The notes under the pieces are model-generated. The model was not told where the DNA came from, did no database searches, and saw nothing but the letters and a program-made list of their open reading frames with translations. The position numbers and the translations under genes are program-made. Positions 33,483 through 41,098 of a DNA stretch of 64,000 bases are shown piece after piece. The stretch comes from Sulfitobacter sp. EhC04. GTDB taxonomy: Bacteria; Pseudomonadota; Alphaproteobacteria; Rhodobacterales; Rhodobacteraceae. Location: positions 248,001 through 312,000 of the forward strand of contig NZ_LXYI01000009.1 of assembly GCF_001650875.1 (NCBI RefSeq). The letters run 5' to 3'. Each line of letters opens with the position of its first letter. The stretch's first letter is position 1.

Positions 33483-33953
33483 CGCCAGCATCGCGGCCAG
33501 CACATCTGCCATGAACTTGGTCTGGCTGCCCGGTGTCATGCCGCCGACGCCCACCCGGCGGCCCATGCGCCACCACAGGCCGGGCCGCCAGCGGCGGCTG
33601 TCGCCCTCGCTCAGTTTGAGCAGGAAGCCGTTGGACGGTTTGAAGGCAAAGAACCCCCGGTCGATCCCGGTGATCTGATCGACCTGCGCGATCACAGTGC
33701 CATCCGCATCGCGCAGGACCAGCGGCGTCAGTTCCAGCTTGCTGGCCGTCGCGCGCCGCATGGCGCCTGCAACCCAAAGCGATCCTGCACCGACAACGAT
33801 GAGGAAAACCTGCCAGTGCAGGGCGGGCGCACGCATGAACCCCATGTAGATCAGCAGGAACCCAAGCAACCCCAGGCACCCGATCCCCATGGCGCGCCGC
33901 CCGACAGAGGCCTGCACGGTGGCCAATACTTCGGTGCTGTCATCAAAGTTCAT
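33462..33953 (-). CDS. uncharacterised small membrane protein
   Basis: 163 aa from MNFDDSTEVLATVQASVGRR. Two transmembrane segments lie at about 21-39 and 44-62 (IGCLGLLGFLLIYMGFMRA, VFLIVVGAGSLWVAGAM). A cytosolic C-terminal domain follows, with ELTPLVLRDADGTVIAQVDQ, DRGFFAFKPSNGFLLKLSEG and an arginine-rich part (RRWRPGLWWRMGRRVGVGGM). The domain looks like a PH-like membrane-bound fold. I cannot assign a family or role. It is convergent to the tad-like operon. The upstream gap (33954-34367) holds two large inverted repeats, so its promoter is unclear. Confidence 0.62.
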   Translation of the reverse strand: MNFDDSTEVLATVQASVGRRAMGIGCLGLLGFLLIYMGFMRAPALHWQVFLIVVGAGSLWVAGAMRRATASKLELTPLVLRDADGTVIAQVDQITGIDRGFFAFKPSNGFLLKLSEGDSRRWRPGLWWRMGRRVGVGGMTPGSQTKFMADVLAAMLAQKDPQD

Positions 33954-33983
33954 GGGCGCTCCTTCGGCTTTGGTTCTGCCTAC

Positions 33984-34081
33984 AGCGTTTCGGGGTAAAC
34001 CTGAAACATCGCAGATCACTTTTCGCGTTCGACCGAAGGGAGAGGCAGCGCACAAGTGATCCAAGTGTATCCCGAAACGCT
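33984..34081. repeat. nested inverted repeat, MITE-like or extragenic hairpin
   Basis: AGCGTTTCGGGGTA (33984-33997) pairs with TATCCCGAAACGCT (34068-34081) with one G-T mismatch. Inside, GATCACTT (near 34014) pairs with AAGTGATC (near 34054). The centre is GC-rich. The nested form, about 100 bp long, is what miniature elements and extragenic palindromes look like. Whether other copies exist in the genome cannot be seen here. Confidence 0.55.
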
Positions 34082-34184
34082 TTAAGGTATTTGCGGCGCG
34101 TTGCAATCGGAAAGCGGAAGCGGGGGAGAAAGCGGATTTGGCGGCCAATGTGCACCGGCATCCCGTATCCCTTTGTACAAACGC

Positions 34185-34220
34185 AAAAGATGACATGTCA
34201 TTTTTGACATGTCATCTTTT
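34185..34220. repeat. 16-bp perfect palindrome with TTTT loop
   Basis: AAAAGATGACATGTCA (34185-34200), TTTT, TGACATGTCATCTTTT (34205-34220). The hairpin holds two copies of the 10-bp palindrome TGACATGTCA, 15 bp apart. It can be a strong intrinsic terminator (T-run in both directions) after the ECF operon, or a double operator. Symmetry to the base makes it more than chance. Confidence 0.75.
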
Positions 34221-34367
34221 CGACAGATCGCCAAACAAGGTCTCGCCATGCAGGCGCAGCTATGGCGCAACATTCAGACGGTTCGCGCGTCAACCCAATC
34301 AATCGCGCGCCAACATGCCCAATCGCATCCAAGGCCCGTCACGCCGCCCCCCGGACCGGCCTGCCCC

Positions 34368-34889
34368 TCACTCTGCCATCTCAGGTTCCGCGCGCGGCTT
34401 CTTTCCGCGTTTGCCGGGTCTGCGCGTCAGCTCCTCCGCAACCCGGTCGGCATAGGCCGCCCGTTCTTGCGGAGACATCGCCGACACCTCGGCCAGCCAG
34501 GCGCCTTCCGCCGCAGTCTGAAGCCCCAGCGCGACGCGCCCCTGTTCGCGCAGGACAGCCTCGACCGCTGCGGCGTCAAACGGCTCTGTGCGCAGCGCGG
34601 CAAGCACCCGGTCATACAGCGCGCGCCGCTCTGACCGGCTGGGCATCCCGCTGCCGGATCTGCGCAAATCACGGAACATGGCGCGCCGCACCTCGCGCGG
34701 CAGAGCCCTGACATAGGGCGATCCATAGCTGCGCGCGCCCGGACCGTCGGCATGCTCCCTTGCGCCCGGCCCGCCCGCATGGCGGTAAACCGCCCCGGCC
34801 ATCAACCCGATGAAAATCAGGTTCAGCGCCAGCGACGCCACCAGAACCCAACGCGACCAGCGCCTTGCAGGTTTGCCTGTGTTATCCAT
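34368..34889 (-). CDS. periplasmic heavy-metal sensor-like protein (ZraP/CnrX type)
   Basis: 173 aa. One N-terminal membrane anchor (about 15-33, VLVASLALNLIFIGLMAGAV) is followed by a helical domain, with a gap region rich in Gly and His (HAGGPGAREHADGPGARS) and helices LPREVRRAMFRDLRRSGSGM, LYDRVLAALRTEPFDAAAVE, ALREQ-type. This is the outline of the LTXXQ/CnrX family of periplasmic sensors that often sit beside ECF sigma factors. Metal binding is not shown; the family name is a best match. Three bp after the anti-sigma-like gene, third after the sigma gene in the same operon. Confidence 0.62.
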   Translation of the reverse strand: MDNTGKPARRWSRWVLVASLALNLIFIGLMAGAVYRHAGGPGAREHADGPGARSYGSPYVRALPREVRRAMFRDLRRSGSGMPSRSERRALYDRVLAALRTEPFDAAAVEAVLREQGRVALGLQTAAEGAWLAEVSAMSPQERAAYADRVAEELTRRPGKRGKKPRAEPEMAE

Positions 34890-34892
34890 CCA

Positions 34893-35237
34893 TCAACCCT
34901 CTTCGATGTCCCATCCAAAACCGGACAAATCCGGCGCAGTTTCATCGGCCATGACCTGCTGACCCAGGATCTGATCGGCCAGGTCCGGCATCCCCTCGGG
35001 CGGCGCCACGCCCAGCCAGAACCCAACGCAGGTCGCCGTCACCAGCCCGCCCAGTCCCGGCAGACCCCCCAACATCCGCCACCATCCGCGCATCCGGTTT
35101 CCGGCACTGGACGGTTGCAGACGCCGGGCATCCTCAATGACCCGCGCAAGCACCCGGTCGGGCAATGCAGGCGGATGCGACCGCGCCTCGGCAAAGAGCG
35201 CCTCCAGCACGTCGTCACTGTGTTCTGACTTAGTCAT
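34893..35237 (-). CDS. putative anti-sigma factor / membrane regulator
   Basis: 114 aa. The N-terminal helical part (MTKSEHSDDVLEALFAEARS, LPDRVLARVIEDARRL) is cytosolic, followed by one transmembrane helix (about 55-76, MLGGLPGLGGLVTATCVGFW) and a short acidic periplasmic tail (TAPDLSGFGWDIEEG). It overlaps the ECF sigma gene by 4 bp, the standard place for its anti-sigma factor, and has the correct topology. No zinc-binding anti-sigma motif (HxxxCxxC) is present. Family cannot be named; function inferred from context. Confidence 0.6.
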   Translation of the reverse strand: MTKSEHSDDVLEALFAEARSHPPALPDRVLARVIEDARRLQPSSAGNRMRGWWRMLGGLPGLGGLVTATCVGFWLGVAPPEGMPDLADQILGQQVMADETAPDLSGFGWDIEEG

Positions 35238-35815
35238 GTTTCATACCCCAATGCCTCTTTCTGACCGGCCAATGCAGCCACCAGCCCCCGCTTGCCCCGT
35301 GCCGTCAGGCTTTCCACGGCCTCGACCCCGATATCGAGGATCTGCGCGATCTCGGGGTTGGCCAGCCCCTCGATGTGCCGCAATACCACCGCCTGCCGCT
35401 GCCGGTCCGGCAGGCTTTGCAATGCGGCCTGCAAGGCATCGGCCCTTGCGCGTTGCTGCAACAGCTGTGCTGCGTCCGGGCGCGGGTCCGCGGGCTCGGC
35501 CACATCTTCCAGTGGCACCGACCGGCGCTTGCGCAGCCGGTCCGTACACAGGTTGGCCACCACCCGGTAACACCAGGTGCTGACCTTCGCCTCGCCCGCC
35601 CGCCAGTCCGGCGCGATCTTCCACAGGCGCAGCAAGGCCTCCTGCGTCACATCCTCGGCCTCATGCCCGTCGCCCAGCACCCGCACCGCATGGGCAAAAA
35701 GCCGGGGCGCCAATTGTGACGCCAGCACGCGCGCCGCCGCAGCGTCACCGCCAGCATAGCGCGCCAGCAGCAAGGCCTCCGCATCAGAGGCGGGATCGGG
35801 CGGGAAATGATGCAT
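35234..35815 (-). CDS. ECF-type RNA polymerase sigma factor
   Basis: 193 aa from MHHFPPDPASDAEALLLARY. Sigma region 2 is LASQLAPRLFAHAVRVLGDG-HEAEDVTQEALLRLW, followed by WCYRVVANLCTDRLRKRRS. Region 4 is LPDRQRQAVVLRHIEGLANP-EIAQILDIGVEAVESLTARG. It belongs to the ECF group that carries its anti-sigma in the next gene. Its start is chosen at 35815; the extension further upstream would run into the EF-hand gene. 55 bp separate the EF-hand stop from this start. Target promoters cannot be read from this window. Confidence 0.9.
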   Translation of the reverse strand: MHHFPPDPASDAEALLLARYAGGDAAAARVLASQLAPRLFAHAVRVLGDGHEAEDVTQEALLRLWKIAPDWRAGEAKVSTWCYRVVANLCTDRLRKRRSVPLEDVAEPADPRPDAAQLLQQRARADALQAALQSLPDRQRQAVVLRHIEGLANPEIAQILDIGVEAVESLTARGKRGLVAALAGQKEALGYET

Positions 35816-35870
35816 ACTCTCAGGGGTTAGCCCGACCGGGCCCGCCAGACAAGCAGGCCCGGTTCGCATC

Positions 35871-36431
35871 TCAGCCCTTGTCGCCGTGATGACGCTTGCC
35901 GCCATGCCCGCGCATCTTGCCGAACTCCTCGGCGCTCAGCGCACCGTCACCATCCGCATCCAGCCGTTCGAACATCCTGGCCGGATCGCGCCGCGCGGTC
36001 ATCTCTTCAAGGCTCAGCTTGCCGTCCTTGTCGCTGTCCATACGGTCCATCATCCGGGCCTGCCATTTGCCGCTCCGCCCCTTGCCTGCGCGGCCCTCGC
36101 CACCTGCGGCAAGCTCCTGCGCGTTCAAGGCACCATCGCCGTCGGTGTCCAGCTCCTTGACCATCCGGGCCGAGCGTTCAAGCCGCATCGCGTCACGCGC
36201 CGCCGACATTTCCTCGGGTGTCAGAAAGCCGTCGCCATCTGTATCTGTCGCCGCGAAACGGGCTGCGGCATGTGCGGCGATTTCCTCTTGGGTGATGGAC
36301 CCGTTGCCATCGGCGTCAATGTCGCCGAACATTCCGGCGCGGTCGCCGGTCCGTGCGCTTGCGCCTGCAACCGCAGCCACCACGATCGTCGTGCTGAGGG
36401 CAACCAACTGGACTTTTGCTCGAAGTTTCAT
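35871..36431 (-). CDS. secreted EF-hand calcium-binding protein
   Basis: 186 aa. A signal peptide (about 1-26, KVQLVALSTTIVVAAVAGAS) is followed by five EF-hand-like loops: DIDADGNGSITQEE (near 37), DTDGDGFLTPEEMS, DTDGDGALNAQELA, DSDKDGKLSLEEMT and DADGDGALSAEEFG. Each has the canonical acidic Asp/Glu at positions 1, 3, 5 and 12. It is likely a periplasmic calcium buffer or sensor. It lies upstream of the ECF sigma gene on the same strand, and a similar pairing is common in roseobacters. Calcium binding by each loop is likely but not shown. Confidence 0.82.
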   Translation of the reverse strand: MKLRAKVQLVALSTTIVVAAVAGASARTGDRAGMFGDIDADGNGSITQEEIAAHAAARFAATDTDGDGFLTPEEMSAARDAMRLERSARMVKELDTDGDGALNAQELAAGGEGRAGKGRSGKWQARMMDRMDSDKDGKLSLEEMTARRDPARMFERLDADGDGALSAEEFGKMRGHGGKRHHGDKG

Positions 36432-36632
36432 GTGATCTCTCCATTGTTCCCACGCCCCTTTGTGCGGCGCGATACCCCTCTAACGGGGCGGCACAAAACT
36501 TCCGTCGCCGGGCAACCGGATTTTTTTCCTCCGATCCCGACGGGCTTTGCGACACAGCGCCGCAAGGGCCACTTTCACCCTTCCATTTTTGACGCCTTGG
36601 CCACATGTAGACGCAAGATCAAGGAACGCATC

Positions 36633-37034
36633 ATGCAACGAAACATCGACACCGCGCAGGCAGAACCCAAGGACCGCGCCCGTTGGCCCGCCATGCGCAG
36701 GGGTTGGCGCGGCAAATGCCCGAATTGTGGTTCGGGCCCCCTGCTCAAGAGCTATCTCAAGGTCAACCACGACTGTGCCGTCTGCCGCGAGGAATTCCAC
36801 CATCACCGGGCCGATGACGGGCCTGCCTACCTGACCATCCTCCTTGTCGGCCATCTGATGGCCCCGACGCTGCATCTGGCCTTTGTGACCTGGCGGCCGG
36901 AGCCGCTGACCCTGTTCACGATTTTTGCGGTTGGCTGTGTCGGCCTCTCGCTCTACCTTCTGCCCAGACTGAAGGGGGCCATGATCGGCTTTCAATGGGC
37001 CAAGGGCATGGGCGGTTTCGCGTCCTCGACCTGA
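36633..37034 (+). CDS. DUF983 family membrane protein
   Basis: 133 aa from MQRNIDTAQAEPKDRARWPA. A zinc-ribbon-like CPNCGSGPLL...CAVC (two CxxC pairs, residues about 30-56) precedes two transmembrane segments (YLTILLVGHLMAPTLHLAF near 72-90 and TLFTIFAVGCVGLSLYLLPR near 98-117). A start further upstream, through the EF-hand gene, is rejected; AAGGAACGCATC precedes the ATG. The family occurs widely in alphaproteobacteria near cytochrome oxidase or Nudix genes. Function unknown. Confidence 0.85.
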   Translation: MQRNIDTAQAEPKDRARWPAMRRGWRGKCPNCGSGPLLKSYLKVNHDCAVCREEFHHHRADDGPAYLTILLVGHLMAPTLHLAFVTWRPEPLTLFTIFAVGCVGLSLYLLPRLKGAMIGFQWAKGMGGFASST

Positions 37035-37069
37035 TCTTCCCCTTCGGCAACCGATGACCGAGGGAACAC

Positions 37070-37765
37070 ATGACCATCGACAAAAGCCAGATCCGCGATG
37101 CCGCCACGGTGATCGTGCTGCGCGACAGGTTCGACGCGCCGCGCATCCTGATGGGACAGCGCGGGTCCAAGGCCGTGTTCATGCCCAACAAGTTCGTCTT
37201 TCCCGGCGGCGCGGTTGACGCAGGCGACGCCGACGTGCCCCTGGCCACCCCGCTGCCTGCCACCTGCGCCACCCGTCTGGCCGAAGACGCGGACCCGGCC
37301 CTGACCCATGCCATTGCCGTCGCCGCCATCCGCGAGCTGTGGGAGGAAACCGGCCTGATCCTGGGCCGCCCCGGCGCCTGGGACAGCCCCCCGCCCCCCG
37401 ATTGGGAAAGCTTTGCCGCCACCGGCCATGTGCCGCATGCGGCCCCCTTGCAATTCACCTTCCGCGCCCTGACCCCACCGGGGCGCCCGCGCCGCTTTGA
37501 CGCGCGCTTCTTCCTGGTGGATGCGGATGACATCGCCACGGATCTCGATGATTTCGATGCGGCCTGCGACGAACTCAGCCACCTGCAATGGGTCCCCCTG
37601 TCCGAGGCGCGGTCCTTTGACATGCCTTTCATCACCGAAGTCGTCATGGCCGAGGTCGAGGCCCGCGCCCGCGACCGCACCCCGCCTGCCTCGGTGCCGT
37701 TCTTCAAGAACAACGACGAGGAAACCTTGTTCATGCGTCTGCGTGGACGGCCGATGGCGGGTTAA
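37070..37765 (+). CDS. Nudix hydrolase, NUDT19/RppH-like with insertion
   Basis: 231 aa. Nudix box: GGAVDAGDADVPLATPLPAT begins the motif, an insertion follows, then AIAVAAIRELWEETGLIL completes REUxEExGU. The insertion between the first Gly and the REUxEE helix is typical of the long Nudix group of alphaproteobacteria (NUDT19-like). Likely hydrolyses a nucleoside diphosphate derivative or CoA compound, but the substrate is unknown. It follows the DUF983 gene with a 35-bp gap, so they are probably co-transcribed. Confidence 0.85.
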   Translation: MTIDKSQIRDAATVIVLRDRFDAPRILMGQRGSKAVFMPNKFVFPGGAVDAGDADVPLATPLPATCATRLAEDADPALTHAIAVAAIRELWEETGLILGRPGAWDSPPPPDWESFAATGHVPHAAPLQFTFRALTPPGRPRRFDARFFLVDADDIATDLDDFDAACDELSHLQWVPLSEARSFDMPFITEVVMAEVEARARDRTPPASVPFFKNNDEETLFMRLRGRPMAG

Positions 37766-37871
37766 AGCGCCCCGCCTTGAACTTGAATCGCCAATGCCCT
37801 GAGAGCACGCAGCGCGGCAGGGGATTGGCCTGAGTCAAGGATGGAGAAATTTAACCTATTGTTAATAAACA

Positions 37872-37896
37872 AGGTTTCGCGGCGAAACCTGCTTTT
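37872..37896 (+). terminator. terminator after Nudix gene
   Basis: AGGTTTCG (37872-37879), loop CGG, CGAAACCT (37883-37890), then GCTTTTCC. The hairpin with a four-T run lies about 107 bp after the Nudix stop, before the convergent EamA gene. Confidence 0.65.
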
Positions 37897-37930
37897 CCGG
37901 GGGCGCGGACCCTGCCCGGCATGGCCCCGG

Positions 37931-38848
37931 TCAGATCACCAGGACCAGCATCAGGATCGACGCCACCAGCACCGCCATTCCGGCCCATTCGCGCCTGGTG
38001 ATCTTCTCATGGAAAAACAGCGTGGTCGCCGCCACGCTCAGGATCAGTTCAACCTGCCCCAGCGCCTTCACATAGGCGGCGTTCTGCAAGGTAAATGCAA
38101 TGAACCAGCACAGCGATCCCCCCATCGAGGTCAGCCCGATCCACAGCGCCACGCGCCGCGCCGCCCAGACCGCCCTGATCTGCCCCGGCTCGCGCAGCCG
38201 CAGCCAGACCAGCATGATCACCGTCTGCATCACCACCACCGCCGCCAGCGTCACCGATGCGCGCAGGATCGGGTCAGCCTCAGCCACGCTCAGCGACGCA
38301 CCCCGGTAGGTGACCGCCGAAATCGCGAACAAGATGCCCGAGGCGATGCCCAGTCCCGCCGCCTTGTTGCGCATGTCGCGCCAATGGAACCCGGTCACCT
38401 CCGGCCCGCCGGACAGCAGCAGCAACCCCACGATGCCCAGCGCGATGGCCGCGAAACCGGGCAGAGAGACCCCCTCGCCCAGCACGATCCAGCCCACCAG
38501 CACGGTCTGTATCACTTCGGTCTTCTTGAAGGTGATGCCGACCGCAAAATTGCGCTGTTTGAACAGCATCACCACACAGACAGTCGCCAGAATCTGCGCC
38601 GATGCGCCCGCCAAGCCATAAAGCCAGAACCCATCGCCCAAAGCCGGAAGCGGCTTGCCTGCCGCGACCAGATAGACCGCCAGCAAAAGCAGAATGAACG
38701 GGACCGAATACAGAAACCGCGAAAACGTGGCACCCGCGGCGGACAGGGTCGCCGTTGCCAGATGCTTTTGCAGCATGAACCGCACCGTCTGAAACGATGC
38801 GGCGGCAAGGGTGACGAGAATCCAAAGATCGGGCAATACAGCACTCAT
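37931..38848 (-). CDS. EamA/DMT-family drug-metabolite transporter
   Basis: 305 aa from ATG at 38848. About ten hydrophobic helices in two EamA repeats: LPDLWILVTLAAASFQTVRF ... VVMLFKQRNFAVGITFKKTE and KAAGLGIASGILFAISAVTY ... VKALGQVELILSVAATTLFF. Family members export amino acids, purine ribosides or drugs; the substrate here is unknown. A GTG two codons upstream is an alternative start. It is 14 bp downstream of the desaturase gene and so co-transcribed, but the functional link is not clear. Confidence 0.88.
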   Translation of the reverse strand: MSAVLPDLWILVTLAAASFQTVRFMLQKHLATATLSAAGATFSRFLYSVPFILLLLAVYLVAAGKPLPALGDGFWLYGLAGASAQILATVCVVMLFKQRNFAVGITFKKTEVIQTVLVGWIVLGEGVSLPGFAAIALGIVGLLLLSGGPEVTGFHWRDMRNKAAGLGIASGILFAISAVTYRGASLSVAEADPILRASVTLAAVVVMQTVIMLVWLRLREPGQIRAVWAARRVALWIGLTSMGGSLCWFIAFTLQNAAYVKALGQVELILSVAATTLFFHEKITRREWAGMAVLVASILMLVLVI

Positions 38849-38862
38849 GCCCACCGATTAGG

Positions 38863-39816
38863 TCAATCCTGCGACCCGCGCCAGAGCGGATGTGCCACCG
38901 GGTCTTTCGCCGAAAAGAGATGTCGGCGGAACACTTCCGCATAGCTGCGATAGACATAGCCCTGATTGCGCCGCAGAAATCTGTCCCGCCGCGCCGCATA
39001 GACCCCCGGCAGCCTGTACCAGGGCAGCTGCGGATGCACGTGATGCACCACATGGAAATTGTTGTTCAGAAACAGCAGCGCCAGCAGCCCCCGGTCCTCG
39101 ACCACGACGGTCCGGCCCGAGGCACGGGCATGGGCCTGATGCTCCAGGAACGTGCGGATCTTCAGCACGGACATGGCCCCATAGCAGCCCGCCAGATACA
39201 ACCAGAGCGGCAAGGGCGACCACAGCACCACCACCAACGTCAGGACAACGCCGGGCAGATGCAGCAGCCAGTGCCGGGTCACCTCGGCATTGCCCGCCCT
39301 GATCTGGCGCAGGTCGTCGCGCAGAAACGCCACCATCCCGACCAGCGGCCCGATCAGCATCCGGCCCGCAAGGGTGTTGTTCAGCAACAGCACCCGCCGG
39401 TGCCAGCGCGGCAGCCGCTCCCAACGGTCGGGGTCCAGATAATTGCTTTCCGGATCATCATAGGGATCGGTCAGGCGGGAATCCTGGTGGTGTTCCAGAT
39501 GCAGCGCCTTGAACCGCAGGTACGGCACGAACAATCCGGGCTGTATCAGGCCCAGCACCGTGCCCGCCGTTTCGGACCGGAACGGCCCCCCATGCAGAAA
39601 CTCGTGGCTGAGCGAGGAATGCAGCGTCAGCGCCAGCACCAGCAGGATCAGCGACACCGCCCCCGATGTCAGCATTACCGCAACCGCCCAGATCGCAAGA
39701 ACCGCCACAAACAGCCCGATCGTGGGCCATTCCCAACGCGCCATGGCCCGCAACGCGGGCCGCAGATATCGGGTGTCCGGGGTGGCGCGGTTCTGCCCAA
39801 CCTCGCTCAAATGCAT
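38863..39816 (-). CDS. membrane fatty acid desaturase-like protein
   Basis: 317 aa from MHLSEVGQNRATPDTRYLRP. The three histidine clusters of membrane di-iron desaturases are visible: SHEFLHGG (about 73-80), HLEHHQD (about 110-116) and NNFHVVHHVHP (about 255-265). Four transmembrane stretches are placed around them. Family members include acyl-lipid desaturases and carotenoid hydroxylases; substrate not determined. AAGGAACTTGCG precedes the ATG. An XRE regulator is divergent to it, so it may control desaturation. It is followed by the EamA gene. Confidence 0.85.
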   Translation of the reverse strand: MHLSEVGQNRATPDTRYLRPALRAMARWEWPTIGLFVAVLAIWAVAVMLTSGAVSLILLVLALTLHSSLSHEFLHGGPFRSETAGTVLGLIQPGLFVPYLRFKALHLEHHQDSRLTDPYDDPESNYLDPDRWERLPRWHRRVLLLNNTLAGRMLIGPLVGMVAFLRDDLRQIRAGNAEVTRHWLLHLPGVVLTLVVVLWSPLPLWLYLAGCYGAMSVLKIRTFLEHQAHARASGRTVVVEDRGLLALLFLNNNFHVVHHVHPQLPWYRLPGVYAARRDRFLRRNQGYVYRSYAEVFRRHLFSAKDPVAHPLWRGSQD

Positions 39817-39923
39817 CGCAAGTTCCTTATGAAGTCTTTTGTCCACAAGGTGATCGCCCTTGCGTGAACAGGCCATTCCGATAATGATGAACAAAGCTTA
39901 CATTCGGTGACAATAGTTAACAT

Positions 39924-40784
39924 ATGCCTGAAACAGACAACAAATCCGCTCGCGCACAGACCTTTCGCACCCGTCTTGCCCAGGCGATCCGCACCGCCGG
40001 GATCAGCCAAAGCGCGCTGGCAAGGGACATCGGCGTCGACCGCTCCACCCTGTCGCAGGCGCTGTCTGACCAGGGCGCTCGCCTGCCCGGTGCCCATGTT
40101 GTCGGTGCCTGCGCGCAGGTGCTCGGCGTCTCTTCCGACTGGCTGCTGGGCATCTCGGATCGCCCGGAATCCGCAGCCGACCTGATGTCCAACAGCGTGT
40201 CCATGTCACAGGCCCCGCGCGCCTTTGTCGATGACCAGCTTTTTGTCTGGCACCAGGAGGCGCGCGGCTACAAGATCCGCCACGTCCCCGCAGCCCTGCC
40301 CGACATGCTGAAAACCGACGACATGCTGGCCTGGGAATACGGGCCCCACCTGCGCCGCACCGCGCAACAGGCGATCAACGCCTCGCGCGACCGGCTCGAC
40401 CTGATGCTCGACGCCACCTCCGAATATGAAATCGCCCTGCCGCTGTATGAACTGGAGTGTTTCGTGCGCGGCGCGGGGTACTACCGGGGCCTGCCCGCCC
40501 CTGTCCGCCTGGCGCAATGCGACCACATGATCAGGCTCACCCGGCAGCTTTACCCCCGCCTGCGGCTCTACCAGTTCGACGCCCGCAGGCTCTATTCCGC
40601 ACCGATCACCATCTTCGGCCCGCTCATCGCGGTGCTTTACACCGGCGGCCACTACATGGCCTTCCGCGACCGCGCCCGGATCGACATTTTCACTCAGGAT
40701 TTCGACACCCTCCTGCGCGAAGCCTCCCACACCGCGCGCGATTTCCCCGACCTGCTGAACGAGATGCGCGCCCTGATCCGATAA
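39924..40784 (+). CDS. XRE-family HTH transcriptional regulator
   Basis: 286 aa. An N-terminal HTH (about 14-76: TFRTRLAQAIRTAGISQSAL, ARDIGVDRSTLSQALSDQ) precedes a long C-terminal region with no recognised sensor fold (FVWHQEARGYKIRHVPAALP, ITIFGPLIAVLYTGGHYMAF). The second half is conserved in a family I know only as uncharacterised Rhodobacterales regulators. It is divergent from the desaturase with 107 bp between, so it probably regulates the desaturase-EamA pair and itself. Confidence 0.82.
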   Translation: MPETDNKSARAQTFRTRLAQAIRTAGISQSALARDIGVDRSTLSQALSDQGARLPGAHVVGACAQVLGVSSDWLLGISDRPESAADLMSNSVSMSQAPRAFVDDQLFVWHQEARGYKIRHVPAALPDMLKTDDMLAWEYGPHLRRTAQQAINASRDRLDLMLDATSEYEIALPLYELECFVRGAGYYRGLPAPVRLAQCDHMIRLTRQLYPRLRLYQFDARRLYSAPITIFGPLIAVLYTGGHYMAFRDRARIDIFTQDFDTLLREASHTARDFPDLLNEMRALIR

Positions 40785-41098
40785 ACCGCCTCTGGTCCGG
40801 AGCCGCCCTCGCTTGAGACCGGGACGGCACCGGGCAGACCGGCGGTCCGGCAAAATCGCCGAGGGGCCCCGCCCCGCGGGGAGACGGCTATTTTGCTGGA
40901 GGGCCGGGCGGCGCGCTGCCAGACCGGGGATCAATCGCGGGCGGCTCCGGGCCTCTGGGACGGTGAGACCCGAAGCGGCAAACCCATAATGTAACGCGCG
41001 CGCAGCGCGCTCATTTTGACAACACCCCCGGCTCTCTCACCAGTTCGGGTCGACTTTCCTCTCAATGCCCAAGACCTCAGCGGCGATCAGCACAGGTT
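40785..41098. other. 314-bp intergenic region with nested inverted repeats
   Basis: No gene. The left half contains a large nested inverted repeat (40794-40953); the right half holds a short GC palindrome (GCGCGCGCAGCGCGC near 40997-41011) followed by TCATTTT, a probable terminator for the XRE gene side. The carnitine dehydrogenase gene ends at 41099 from the other side. Confidence 0.5.
40794..40953. repeat. nested inverted repeat of 160 bp
   Basis: Outer arms GGTCCGGAGCCGCCC (40794-40808) and GGGCGGCTCCGGGCC (40939-40953) match with one wobble. Within, CAAAATCGCC (40851-40860) pairs with GGCTATTTTG (40886-40895), and the centre CCCCGC/GCGGGG forms a tight hairpin. The middle is very GC-rich. 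Such a nested structure suggests a remnant mobile element, a structured RNA or a complex terminator. Confidence 0.5.

Larger units (their letters stand above)
33954..34367. other. 414-bp intergenic region with two inverted repeats
   Basis: No reading frame looks real here. It contains a nested inverted repeat (33984-34081) and a perfect 16-bp palindrome (34185-34220), described separately. The remaining bases are ordinary intergenic sequence. The neighbouring genes run leftward (minus), so the region is a 3' space after the ECF sigma operon and a 5' space before the small membrane protein. Confidence 0.55.

Noticed and set aside
35886-36632. Long N-terminal extension of the DUF983 gene across the EF-hand gene
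   Set aside because: The EF-hand gene on the other strand is clearly coding, and a ribosome-binding site precedes the ATG at 36633.
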